From positions 46,125,678-46,189,677 of the forward strand of contig CM049307.1 of the NCBI GenBank assembly GCA_026874595.1: 64,000 nt of DNA, in the 5' to 3' direction. Below the pieces are notes generated by a model, which saw nothing but the letters and a program-made list of their open reading frames with translations, did not search any database and was not told where the DNA came from. The stretch is from Sipunculus nudus. Lineage: Eukaryota; Annelida; Sipuncula; Golfingiida; Sipunculidae. Position numbers and translations under genes: made by a program. Positions 25,806 through 37,288 of this stretch are shown piece by piece. The stretch's first letter is position 1; every line of letters begins with the position of its first letter.

Positions 25806-27899
25806 ATGTGCGTTGTTTCTCTCCTGGACAAACCCGTTCTTACTGGAGACACAAGACCCCCCTTGGCCCCTGCTGTATTATTTGCTGTGATACCATCAAT
25901 AATGCCACACAGCATGACATGTGAGTACCTCCACTGGAGCTTGGTTACAATGAGGCAAACCTTGGTTGAGCTATTCTTCCCGAATAAAACCTTGTATCTC
26001 CGTCAACAATGGTCAGCCATCTTGATGATGGCACTGAGACCATGTTGTCCCCATGAAAAAAACACACACTGCAATTTTTGTTATTCACAGATACCCTTTG
26101 ACATTTGTACTTCTTTAATCCTCTTATATGACAACCCTACATTGTGCCCTTTTTCCCCTTTTCCCTTGACAATGACTTTTATCAAAATTTGTCAAACATT
26201 AGATGTTCTATGTTCCATGTCCTTATATATTTATATATATATATAATTAAAGTTAAACTAAAACTTGAATGCTTAAATTACTGTATGGAAATTTTATTGA
26301 ATTTAGTTGATTTTATTAATCAATTTTAATCTTAAGACATTATGATGGATAAAGTATCCAGGTTTGATGATTTCTTAAGAACTTAGTAAACTTAATTTAA
26401 TTGATTTTTTAAACATTATTGCATGGATCTTCTAAAATATGATTCAAAACACAGAGCACTGTAGAAGTGAGGCTGTGCTCTTCCACTGAACCAGGCCTGT
26501 GAAGAACCAGTATTAATAAGGGACAGATGACAGACAACAATGATATCCATCATTAATGATAATGATAACCATCGCAATGATAGCATAAGCTAACAGGTTC
26601 ACTAAAAAGAAAGGTGTGAAAGACAATTCTGTCTACAGACACACACAAAAATCTAAAGTCCATATATTGCTGATTATTTCCATGTCAATATGCAAAGACA
26701 AAATCCAGCACAGGATGTAGAAATCCAATAAACAATTCTCGCCAACCAAAAGGGCAAATACATTACCTTTTTCAAATTTACATAAGTAATATATTTGGAT
26801 AAAAATGGTCTCTGAACTTCTGAAAGATAATTCTCAAGAACTTTCAAGCAGCTCAACAAGTCTAATATCCCCTCACCAGAGGCAGATATTAGGTATATAA
26901 ATAATATAGAAAAGTAATGTCCCAAATTTTTTTTATAATGATAAAATATAACATATTTGGGGCAAAGAAAGTTCCCTGACATTTCCCTGACTCCAAAAGG
27001 GATACTCATTTTCCAGTTGTTTTTCCCTAATTTCCCAGAGCCCTGGGAAGCCTGTATTTACAATAACATCTTAAATATCATCAAATAACTACCTACTTCC
27101 ATGCTTTTAAAGGCTTTTGGTGCCCTGGATCAAATTAACGGCAAGAGATTACCAGCAAATCAGGGAAACCTGAAACATTATTTAACAAGCCACGTAAAAA
27201 TTGCAGTGAACTGATCACAGAATGGCAGATCACAGGGAAATCTGCAGATTTTTTCCACGAAATATTATTATAATATATCAGGTGGGGGTAGGATCTATAA
27301 TTTGTATTTTTTTTCAATAAACATGTTTTGTATAGATGGGTGTTGTTTCATCACCCTTTGCTTTAGACAATTATTCCTTTCTTTTTATTAGAGGCTCAGG
27401 TAAGAACTTGATTTCTTTACTGAATTTTATTTTCAGTTTGATCCATGCCAAAGCTATAATAATGAAAGATGAAAGTGGACTAAGAAAATACGTTTAACTG
27501 TCAGAGACAATTTAAAGCAAGTACCTCCAATGCCTCAGCAACACATTTAAGACTTCTTAAATCAGGGTTGGCAAACTTCCAGGAAGATAGGTATTTCTTC
27601 TCTTCCCAGAGAAGAAAAGGAAGTTTCTGGGAAGAAAAGGAAGTTAAGGAAAATGATATTTAGGTGCCTGTCTTTGAGCGTACCAGTATTGTTTTGCACT
27701 CTGGGGTAAAATATTGAATATAATGTATCAACACTGTATTTTACATGGCAACCACTGATAATTTGATCAAAATATATATAAATGTAAAATTATTTCAAGA
27801 TTGTCTTTAAAAGTATGAAAGGTGTGAACAAATATGCTAAAGCACAATACACAAAGGGGAGCTTACTAATTCAGCCCTCAAACCTTGGGAAATCCAATA

Positions 27900-28331
27900 C
27901 TGTGGGTGCCGTTTTATTTGCGATGGTTTTAATTTCGCGATATTCGTGAATATGAAATAATCGCGAATATAAAAGTCTGGGAATAAAACTACCTCATCAA
28001 CTAAGAGGAACAAGAGGGGATGATACATTTGCAAAAACAGATTAGTTATCACACCTCTGGAAACAACATAATCAGAAAACTAATCGGTGCGGGTATCGAA
28101 ACATGCGGTAATCACACAAGATATATAAACTGTGACACAGGTAATAATGAATGACTGAACTAGAAATGAGTGAGATATTGTAGGATTTGTTCTAAATTTA
28201 AAATCAATAGAAATACTGTTGTACTTAGATTGCACTGGTTCAGGTGCAGTCGTGAAAGAGAAACCTTCGCAAAATGCTAAAAATGAAGAAATCGCGAAAT
28301 CTCAGCCTCGTGAATATAAAGCCAACCACAG
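27900..28331 (-). mobile_element. 432-bp MITE with TA target duplication (copy 2)
   Basis: The complement of the right end (CTGTGGTTGGCTTTATATTC, then a GAGGCTGA block) aligns with the left end of the 19655 copy, and the left end aligns with that copy's right end. The insertion is therefore the same family in reverse orientation. TA flanks both ends (27898-27899 and 28332-28333). The lengths differ by only one base, implying a homogeneous, fairly recent family. Confidence 0.85.
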
Positions 28332-28440
28332 TATGCTGCTGATATGTTCACTGGAACCATGGCTTAAAAGTTAAGCCAAATTTCAAAACACATAGTTGAT
28401 AAAACCTATAGCTCGAACATCATGATTATCATACACATAT

Positions 28441-28824
28441 ACCCCTTTCACATGGCAAATGTTTTAAAACCAAAGCAGTTTGACCAAATCGGTTTAGTGT
28501 GTTCACACTGGCATCTCCCACCAATACGTAGTGTACATTTCACATGTGGAGCAATGTTACAACATGCTGACACAAGCATACACCCTTGCGCTGTGACCAA
28601 GTTGTTGCTTGAAAGCTGGGTCCAAACTGTTCTAGAGCCTTCAAATGACACTTTAGCAAAGCGGGTAAAATTATTCACATTCAAAACGGTTTGTAACCAC
28701 CTCCTGAACTTGATCCAAACACTTTGGCCAAAATGGTTTGAAAACTCTCTGGATTGCCGTGTGAATGCTCTAAAACGCATCAAAACAATTTGAAACCAGT
28801 TTGCATTTGCTGTGTGAAAGGGGT
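28441..28824. mobile_element. 384-bp MITE with ACCCCTTTCACA termini
   Basis: The left terminus ACCCCTTTCACATGGCAAAT mirrors the right terminus, whose complement reads ACCCCTTTCACACAGCAAAT. The direct 3-base flank TAT is present on both sides (28438-28440, 28825-28827). A 3-bp duplication suggests a PIF/Harbinger-type mobiliser, but 3 bp is weak evidence. The 123- and 111-codon frames inside are incidental. Confidence 0.7.
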
Positions 28825-28975
28825 TATTGACAAATGGTTCACTGGCTAAATAAACAAAGTTGAACTCCAGTTCAGTATCAACAGCTCTGGATTGTTATGA
28901 TTCATCAGACATATGTAAATGGAGTTGTAGCTTAAAACACAATCATCAACTAAAAGGAGCTTTGGGACAGTAAAC

Positions 28976-29050
28976 AAAGCTGAACTCTAGTTCAATACTC
29001 AAAGCTGAACTCTAGTTCAATACTCAAAGCTGAACTCTAGTTCAATACTC
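28976..29050. repeat. Three exact copies of a 25-bp tandem repeat
   Basis: The unit AAAGCTGAACTCTAGTTCA plus ATACTC is repeated three times without change. A diverged related segment lies just upstream near 28856. Each unit contains the inverted pair TGAACT/AGTTCA. Confidence 0.9.
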
Positions 29051-30702
29051 AAAGTTGAGAATACCCATGACTCAGCAGACCTGGTTAATTTGAGCTCCAG
29101 CACAAAGCTGAGATTAGTAAACATTGCTGAACAGAGCTACATAGCTAACTACACTCAGTTTCAGCTGGATAGACATGTAAATATACTTGGATAATTTAAT
29201 ATACTGATGATGTCCACTGGAGCCGTATGGCTCAGCTAAAGCAGGTTAAAGAAATAGTTAAGATGTCTGGATAAGCTAAAAAGGTGAGCAGAGTAATGGC
29301 TCACCTGTCAGGGCTATGTGGAGTTATTTCTTAGCAGACACCTGAAAGGATCGTTCGAGTCTGTGACCAGCCAGTAATGTACTTGTACTTATGACTAATC
29401 CACCCGACCATCTGGGAGTCCTGGCTGATCAAAAAGAGCCAGCTAATCATATAGAAACACACTGGATGACACATTTACTGTAAAGAACACTTCCTGAAGG
29501 AGTTTGTATGTATTGGCACACCTTGATCACTCCCCTGGCTCGTTTCACGTAAGGCACACCTTCTGAATCCCAGGAATCTTGTCCAATATTAGGATCCAGG
29601 ATGGGCAAAATACCACGCATCTAATATTCCCGGAAGTACACAGCAGTGATGAGTCTGACATTTGTGAAAAACTCAGGTTGAGTCTGGGCCATACAACAAA
29701 AATCCTACACAACTATGCAAAGAATAATGTGTATTTACCTCTCTGAGGTTTCTGATAATGTAATCATAAGACTGCCAGTCCTGCTAGAAATTCCTGAGAT
29801 TTCTTATCAATTTAAGGATAATATATAATATACATGGGGTATTATGCTTTTAAAAATACACTTTGTTTTCACAGGTATTTGCTATTGAATACACAGTTTT
29901 TTACAAATGGTTTAGAGATACGGAAGATAAATATATATCAACTGATGTCCTGGAATAAACTTTGCCTCTCTGGTGGATGGTTTGAACTTTTCTTGTTAGA
30001 ACAGGTAAGGAAACACTATGGCTGTCTAAACTGTACCCACTGTTCATTTAGGACCTCCATCATCTTTGCTGCCTGCTAAAAGGCTGGAATGTAAGTTCTA
30101 TGCAATTCATAATTGTTACCATTAAAGTTAATTAATTTTGCAGTGACTAAGGCAACCTCTGCTACATTGGCATAAGCAAGTCAGGTATCACTATATATTT
30201 ATATATCATGTCACAAAACTCAAAAGTCATGATCCATTAGCTTATGCCTGGTCCAATTTAACTTTTCTTGTTATTTATTAAATATTATTTAATGAATAAT
30301 AAATAATATTTTGGATGTCTGTAAGCATCAATAACGATTGTAATGATCCACCCATTTCTCATGTTCTAAAAGATGCTGAAAGTTTCAAGAAAAAAATCCT
30401 GGTAATCTCCAAGCAGAGTGATCTGTTATCAAACCATAAGCAGATTAGGACAGACATATGATGGGAGACTAACTGGATAATAGGTCTGATGTTTGACCAC
30501 AGCCAAATCTGTTCACCTGAGTTGATTGACCAGGTCCAACCCAAACAAGACCTTGTGTGCTTCTGATTACACAGCGCTCATCAATGCAGCATCCACTGCA
30601 GGGCTGTGTCAGCGGCTGTCCTGCTGGATGTCCAAGCAGAAGCCGGGCACAAACATCAATAAAGGACCTACAAGCACTGGCACTGGCTTTGCACACACCA
30701 AC

Positions 30703-30824
30703 CTTGGCTGGTCATCCACTGTGAAATCCTCCATTAAACTGACCGCTTCCCAGCAGATATTATCAAGCACCGGATTCTCCCTCGACACCGCCTGCTGGGG
30801 AATCGCATCAATCGGTAGATTCAT
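30703..30824 (-). CDS. Candidate coding exon in a CpG-retaining island
   Basis: On the minus strand an ATG at 30824 opens a frame beginning MNLPIDAIPQQAVSREN and containing VLDNICWEAVSLMEDF and TVDDQPR. A possible donor (AAG/GTTGGT) lies at 30702. The frame stays open for 71 codons if unspliced. The surrounding 30.53-30.84 kb is GC-richer and keeps CpGs, unlike its neighbourhood. The complementary strand is also open for 101 codons, so the true strand is uncertain. No family is recognised. It could be an alternative upstream exon or a fossil gene fragment. Confidence 0.28.
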
Positions 30825-32951
30825 GACTTGAATTATTCCCCGAAGTGTGGTTTATTTCATGTGAACTGATTTATTTTTGCATGCTACAATACCCAAGGCT
30901 GGTTATCATGGCTAGTATCTACATCTGATATGCTATGCCCCTAATTTGATATTGCCTGCCATGAAACCATGATAGCTACACCAATTTCTTGATATCTCTG
31001 CTAGTTTCCAGGCCACTGATGACACAGGTTTTAAACCCACGTGAAGGCTGCAGAGACATGATTCTCTTCATACCAATTACTTGTAAAAGTTCATGGTAGT
31101 TGCACAGAATCTGAATTGCACATATTAAATTATATGTCCACTTATTTTATGGGTATTAAGCTAGTGATTTCAACATAACTACACCGATTCCACTCTTTCC
31201 AATAACTAGAGTAGTTTCAAGAGAACTACTCAGTCTCTGCAGATGTAAAATTTTTATCATTTTATGGAAACGTTTTTGCTTTAATAATATTGTAATAATG
31301 ATGTGATCAATACACTGATTTCATTTAAACTGTTATTTTCTTCATTCCATTACACCCAAAGGTAGAGCCTGGTGTCACCGCCATTTTGCGCTGCCAATAC
31401 AAGTAGTGCATGATATAAGGATTCATATTATAATACTTAATTGCATAGGTTTCATTACCTGAATTTAGCCACATCACGGTAAACATGCTTATTTTTTTAT
31501 GGTTTAATAACAACTCCTTACAGTTACCCTTTAATTAATATTGCTAAAAGAGGGTACTGAATAAGAATTGTGTTAACTATGCAGGAGACCATCCCCCCAG
31601 TCCCCCACCCTTCCTTACCAGGATAAATTACCTTATTCTGCACTGTTGTTTTTTTCATATATCTTTTAGATAACGAACCCCCTCCCCCTTCCGGAAATGG
31701 TTCTTGTTGGAATGGTAACTCTCCACGCACCCCCTCCTCCACCAGAAAATCATTGACTGACAAGACAATCAAATAGAGCTCCCATAATTTCCTGTTTATC
31801 ACGCTGACAAAAGAGTGAACATATACATGTACTCCCAAATGTAATCTAATATGACGCAGTTGATGTGTATAAACAAGAATGCTGTTTTACTATGACTAGA
31901 TGTTAATCTCCTCCAGTTCACTGACATAGTGTCAATAATTGTGAAAAAGCAGGCTCTAAATTACAAATAGCTGGGGAGTGTACACTACAAGCTCATCAGG
32001 AGTGCCTGGAAAACTTGGTATTGATCCATTTGCTAATAGCCTTTACTTCACAATACATCAAGTTATCTCAGCTGTTAAAAACAGTTTGCCTTAGTAAAAT
32101 AAATTTAACTACAGTTGTAAATTCTGGGGGAGAACCAATTGTCAGTAACATGATGATAAATTTGAAAAGAGCATTTTATCTTATGTGTGCTGAATGAAAA
32201 AAAGGGTTGTAAAATTAATTTATAAATTAAAAAAAATAGAATACATTTTATTTTTATTCATAGTGCTCCATTAAGGTAAAGGATATATACATTTGTGACA
32301 TGGTTATTTTTTACTGTTATCCTTTAGTACCTTTATTGGCCATCAAATACTTGATAAATGGACACTGATAGTTTTCATAGATAAATTATATCACTGTTAT
32401 TTCTTAAAATCAATGCAAAAAAAACATGAAAAATTAATAAAAAAATTAAATATATTTGATATATTTTCAAAAAATATATCATGTGCTTTGTAATTTGACG
32501 TAAACTTACAACAAATTTAAAATACTGAATATTCACATTTAGCACGTTCTCAAAGGGAAACCACACACTAATCCTCCAATCTGTTGAGGGGCACCTGAGA
32601 GTGTGTACTTAGGTCTGTTTCAATAAGAGATGATTATAAACATAAGAACACAGACTCAGCCATCTCTTCTTGTCCCTGTGTTAACATGTTTGCATACTTC
32701 ATTAGAGGTATACTTGTGAATAACATGAAAATATACATAAAAACTCTTTTTCCATGCCAAATTATTGCCTTTCCTCACTGAACCAATCTTCAGTCAAATC
32801 TCTGTTTTAGTGAACTTTACATTGGTCTTTGTTTACATTCTGTTTCTTTAGCTACAGAGATTAATATCTTAAGTTAATAAAGTCAAGACCAAGTCAGAAA
32901 ATGTTATGTATTTTGCATCAGTAAATATATGACCATTAATATCAATATAAT

Positions 32952-32965
32952 GTTGCTATGGCAAC
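32952..32965. promoter_or_regulatory. RFX X-box motif
   Basis: GTTGCTATGGCAAC is a near-perfect X-box palindrome about 1.3 kb downstream (minus strand) of the calcium channel start codon, in the presumed first intron. No other context supports function. Confidence 0.35.
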
Positions 32966-34004
32966 AAATACTCCAGTCTGGGTTGGGTAAAGCCTATCAA
33001 GTTTTGGATTCCAAAAGTTGGTACCTGTTTCAGCCAGAGCTATATTAATGCACTAGTACTACAGGTGACATATACAAAATCTCTTCCCTTCTGGGTCGTT
33101 ATTAGAATACTAGGATCTGAATCTAATATTCTTTAATCTTTTTTTTAATCATATATTACAGATCATCTTCCATATCATCATCCCATTACATTTTAAATGA
33201 ACTTTGTTAGCTTTAAAATCTCTGCTCTGGTCTACTTTCATCCTTTAATTGGATTTATATCTTATTTGCATGTACATGTCACAGATCTTCATAAAAGTAG
33301 CTTTCTGCTATTCTTAAGACAAATTACCCATTTCTTTCCAAATTTGTAATATCTATCTTGCATAATATACTACTGGTTCCTATTACAATGCCTTTGCAGT
33401 TCAGGCACAATTTTAATTCAACAAGTTCATTGGGTATACATCTAATTACTAGCTTTGTTTCAATTGGATAAAGTGTTCATGTCATTATACACATTATACC
33501 CATTCTGAAAGACAACCCGACCCATTTTTTCATTAATCTTTATTGTTTACTGAAATTATTTCTTCTCTTCAACTTCAATTGTGGTTAATAAGGTAGTACT
33601 CTCATAAATAAAACTTATATTAAATAACTATTGGATGAGATTTACAGGCATGTCTGAGAATTGTAATGTACTAATATTTTATCACTTTCTATCATTTAAC
33701 ATTTAACTGGAACTTGTGTAATCATAAATATCAACATTAAAGAAGGCTACAGTAGTCAAATATAACTCAAGACACTCATTTTATTTATTTTACAAGTAGT
33801 AAATGAATATAAGCAATTATATGATGCATGGTACATACCAAGATAACAGAAAAAGATGGAAACACACTTACCTTAAAGATGATCCATATTTGCTGAAAAA
33901 AAAACTGAAAAATACAATGAAACCAAAAAAAATATGCAGTGGCAATGTAATACCGGATAGTGATGCATTGCATAGGTCATGTGAAATATGTACTTTTTGT
34001 GGAA

Positions 34005-34013
34005 AAAGGATAT
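34005..34013 (-). other. U12-type (AT-AC) 5' splice site of the calcium channel gene
   Basis: Immediately after the codons for ITW and the first two bases of a Pro codon, the minus strand reads ATATCCTTT. This is the exact 9-base consensus for the donor of AT-AC minor-class introns. Homology to T-type channels also breaks off here: the family continues Pro-Trp-Phe, whereas read-through would give Pro-Tyr-Pro-Phe and no GT donor occurs at this point. Minor-class introns are known in voltage-gated sodium and calcium channel genes. The matching acceptor and branch site were not found in the window. Confidence 0.75.
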
Positions 34014-34276
34014 GGCCATGTTATGATTTTCAGACACCAGTTCCGGGGAAAGGTATCCTGTGGGAAAAATCGCAGCGCTTTGGGTATAAATCCAGGGAAT
34101 GGTAAATCTTCATACTCCTCGTCATCATCATTATCACTATCGCTCGATGAGGACTCCGACTCCGAGTTTTCATAGGGGTCAACCTGGTCATGGTCTGGGC
34201 TCTGACATATGCCTGTGTTTTGCTGTGCTGTGCTACTTTCTTGCAGACCCAGAACTTGTAAAGGCTGATCTGCCAT
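34014..34276 (-). CDS. First coding exon, T-type (Cav3-like) voltage-gated calcium channel alpha-1
   Basis: The exon encodes about 87 residues of the cytoplasmic N-terminus of a four-domain low-voltage-activated calcium channel, the pore subunit for calcium entry in excitable cells. The start ATG at 34276 is the first after an in-frame TAG about nine codons upstream. Residues 1-35 are unremarkable. They are followed by an acidic Ser/Glu/Asp tract (NSESESSSSDSDNDDDEE). The conserved block is LPFPGFIPKALRFF, then a Gln and PRNWCLKIITWP. It aligns without gaps to the segment just before transmembrane helix IS1 in vertebrate CACNA1G/H/I proteins (LPYP..., PRNWC..., NP before WFE). The exon ends in phase 2 at a U12-type donor. 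Domains I-IV are not in the window. The family call is firm; the exact paralogue name is inferred. Confidence 0.85.
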
Positions 34277-35705
34277 TGTTACAGCACTGTCATAATGCTT
34301 CTACAGGCGCTAGATATCCGGATAGCCATGCCAGCAGGTCGCTGGGCTAACACACACAACCTCTCCCCGACGATAACTACATAACGCACGCGGCATCAAA
34401 CCATCGCTTATCAATAGAGACATAAGTGCAAGATATCCAAGCTTAAACCAACCGCTCCGCACACACCCAACTAACTGTGCATGTCTGCCCATTCATACTC
34501 GGGTACACGGGCACGAGCCACGTCTGCTGCAAATATAACAGCCTTACCAGGGTCTGTACTGTGCTTGCAGCCCACCAGAAATGAAGCAGTTAGCGCTCAC
34601 TGGCCCCCATTAGGCTTCCTGGAGTCACTCGAGGTATTCCAGCACCATCTAGCTTAGCCCAGTCAACAAAGAAGCCTATAGCAGTTCTTGCCAGTCCTAG
34701 ATGCAGCATCAACCAGCACTGTTACCGAGGCCGGTACTGATTGCGCAGACAAATCGTCATGAACTTTTGTCTCTTTTCACGTCATTTTTATCTGCCGGAT
34801 TCCTCGATATCCAGCAATATTTGTTTATATTACCTGCGTTGAGCTATCTTCTCCAGTAAGATCAGGCTCATTCACAGAACTGCGCTCCTTCAGTGTCAGG
34901 TCATGTGATCGTGCACAGGTGAACATTTGAATACAGGGGGCGCTCACTTCGGGGAACGTCATACCCACCTCGCTTCTTGGAATCAATACGTTTATTGACC
35001 AGACCCCTCCAATATGCTGCTTGTGATCAGTATGCGGCAGTGCTTAATATTTCACAGCGGCTAAGCTGACATGGCAGCGGGGATTTAAACCTGTCCAACA
35101 AACACAACGGCAGCGCGCTATAGTTACTCACTGGACATTGTGTCTCCGATACTGAACATGGTTAAAATCGCAATGGTTTATTTTCTAACGATCGCTTTTC
35201 CCCAGATCCTTGCTATTGCGTCAAAGCTGGCTTTGTTTAGCAGGCCCGGTTGTTCATCAGTGTTCGGTAAATGACACTGTTGACACTCGCAAAGCTAGAC
35301 TCTATAAATAATAGATGATACAAGTGCGTAATTGGTTAGTGTCTTTTGAATTAGTATTAATATTACAAAGCTCTCTACACAGTTTATGGCAGTTCAGTGA
35401 TATATGGACATTTTATTTACTGCACAAACGTCATAGGTTGTCCAAATACCCCTGATATATAAACCTAACATATTATGCTTCCGAAAATAGACGAGCTGAG
35501 TTACTATATATACACGCGCATGTTTATAGCACTTTTGTACCGTACATCATTTTTTAAGGAACAAAAGGTATAGACCTAAATATGTGATAGACCATACAAG
35601 ACAAAATAGGAACAATATTTGGTACGACTCTTAAACTGAATGAAAGGACTTCATTTCTATACGTACTTGACCACAAAAACTTGAAGTAGATAATCAATCA
35701 CATAA

Positions 35706-35709
<4 letters not shown>

Positions 35710-35757
<48 letters not shown>
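35710..35757. repeat. (TA)n microsatellite, 48 bp
   Basis: Uninterrupted AT dinucleotides in the 5' flank of the channel gene. Confidence 0.95.
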
Positions 35758-35761
<4 letters not shown>

Positions 35762-36090
35762 CAATTATTGTATCTATTTTCTTTTCTTTGTATCCCTGCA
35801 TGGTTTTATCTGTGCACTCAAGGTAAATGATTTATTATTGTTATAGCAGAAGACAGGACGAATAGATACAAGGGTATGGTATACATAAAATCACAAATGT
35901 ACCAGAAACTGACACAAAATTTTCATTAAAAAATGTACATGCAAGAAGACACACATAGCCTATATAATATCACGTTCGCATATAACATTTTAATTTTTCC
36001 GTTCAAAATTCTACATGCATTTCCTAAACCTTGTACCTGTGATTCCGTCACTGTGTATGGGCCAATCTTACAGAATAATGATTTTGCTTA

Positions 36091-36121
<31 letters not shown>

Positions 36122-36200
36122 GTAAATATTGCATGCGTATGAAACAATTAATGTAACTGTTTAGAACGTGGGCGGCCCTTGACCTATTTTGTCGAATGCG

Positions 36201-36208
36201 TGACGTCA
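36201..36208. promoter_or_regulatory. Consensus CRE (TGACGTCA) upstream of the channel gene
   Basis: An exact CREB/ATF palindrome about 1.9 kb upstream of the channel start codon, inside the CpG-rich flank. It would be a plausible activity-responsive site for a channel gene. Function is inferred from sequence only. Confidence 0.4.
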
Positions 36209-37288
36209 TAGAAGCTTGGATGACGACACTGTGGAAAATGATACATACAAAGTACACCTGGGTGCGCTCAAAACGAGATGAGATTGCCATGACGTATTTA
36301 GATAATTATCTAGTAACCTGATTTTTTAAAGATATGAATGTGCTGAGATAAGTATATGTGTCCTATCCATTATATGGAACAAATTTTACAAAATGGAATT
36401 ATGTATGAAAGAAAGAAAAAACTTAGTGCTACAATTATGTATTTTACGGACAAAAGTATAAAAACCTTACGAGAAAAAAAAACTTTCAAGTTGTCTTTAA
36501 AAAGTATTTAAACAGAGTTTTAAAGAATAAATCAATGCTTAATTGCTCAGTTTTCGTTCAATTTTACAGCATGTGACATTTTTTAAAGAAGCCTCAGGTA
36601 ATACGCTTGCTTACAAGGTGGTATGTTATATATACAGCACGACTCCTCATTTTTCAACAAATGCATTGATTTTGTCAAACATTGGCAAGATAACAGATAA
36701 AAATAAAATGCAATTGACTATTATGAAATACTGACAGAGCATGTCAGTCATTTCATTATAACAGCTTTTATATCACCATTTTAAGAAGATGATTTGAGAA
36801 TATTGAATAAAAAAAATAAAATAAAAAGAGAAGTCTTTCCTGTAAAAAGGATGTGACTTTTTTTTAAAGGAATAGATGGGCAGCACTTCATATCGCCATA
36901 TACTATTATTTTTTTAATAAGTAACTATTTTAAATTGCTTTGTGGATCTTAGGCCTACATTATATGTACGTTTATTAACTAAATTGTAATAATTTTACTA
37001 TAACAGGTAAGGTATTTAAGAGAGTATATCAATACATCAAGTAATAAGGCAGAGTATACCTAAAATGATAGCTCTCAATTTATCAACTATATGATATGCA
37101 TGTATAACACTCCGTTTTCTAAAGTATATACATGGGGCTCACTGAATTGTATAAAACAAAACACAAAAAACACTAACATGTCCAAACAGTGCTATTATTA
37201 ATTATAAATTAACATTTGGCAAATGAGTCCTTTGAAACGGGAAGGAGCTCTGATGTCTTTTCTCATGGCGGGAATTCTATAACCTTAA

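Larger units (their letters stand above)
1..34013 (-). other. Presumed first intron of the T-type calcium channel gene (open-ended)
   Basis: This stretch follows the channel's first coding exon on the minus strand. I searched the minus strand for hallmark channel segments (the four voltage sensors, the pore sequences and their Trp-containing motifs) and recognised none, so exon 2 is probably outside the window or too short to see. CpG dinucleotides are rare: by eye about 4 in 2001-3000, against roughly 28 in 35001-36000. That fits a methylated, transcribed gene body. Most of the DNA is unremarkable AT-rich sequence with short homopolymers. Subregions not listed separately (1-805, 1007-4250, 4343-6570, 12770-14995, 16120-19650, 20090-23940, 25810-27895, 29060-30700, 30830-33960) show nothing I can support. 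The intron assignment is inferred from position and composition. Confidence 0.5.
34277..37283. promoter_or_regulatory. CpG-rich 5' flank/5' UTR and presumed promoter of the channel gene
   Basis: CpG density jumps here compared with the first 34 kb and is highest at about 34.1-35.3 kb. No convincing coding frame is visible. The 5' UTR and transcription start must lie in this block, but no clear TATA or initiator decides the position. It includes a 48-bp (TA)n at 35710-35757, a (TA)n plus T-run at 36089-36121, and a CRE at 36201. Confidence 0.5.

Noticed and set aside
25797-26246. 149-codon plus-strand frame
   Set aside because: Composition is not protein-like, it ends in a TA repeat, and no domain or splice context was seen.
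28422-28793. 123- and 111-codon frames on opposite strands
   Set aside because: Both lie inside the 384-bp MITE; open frames are a consequence of the element's composition.
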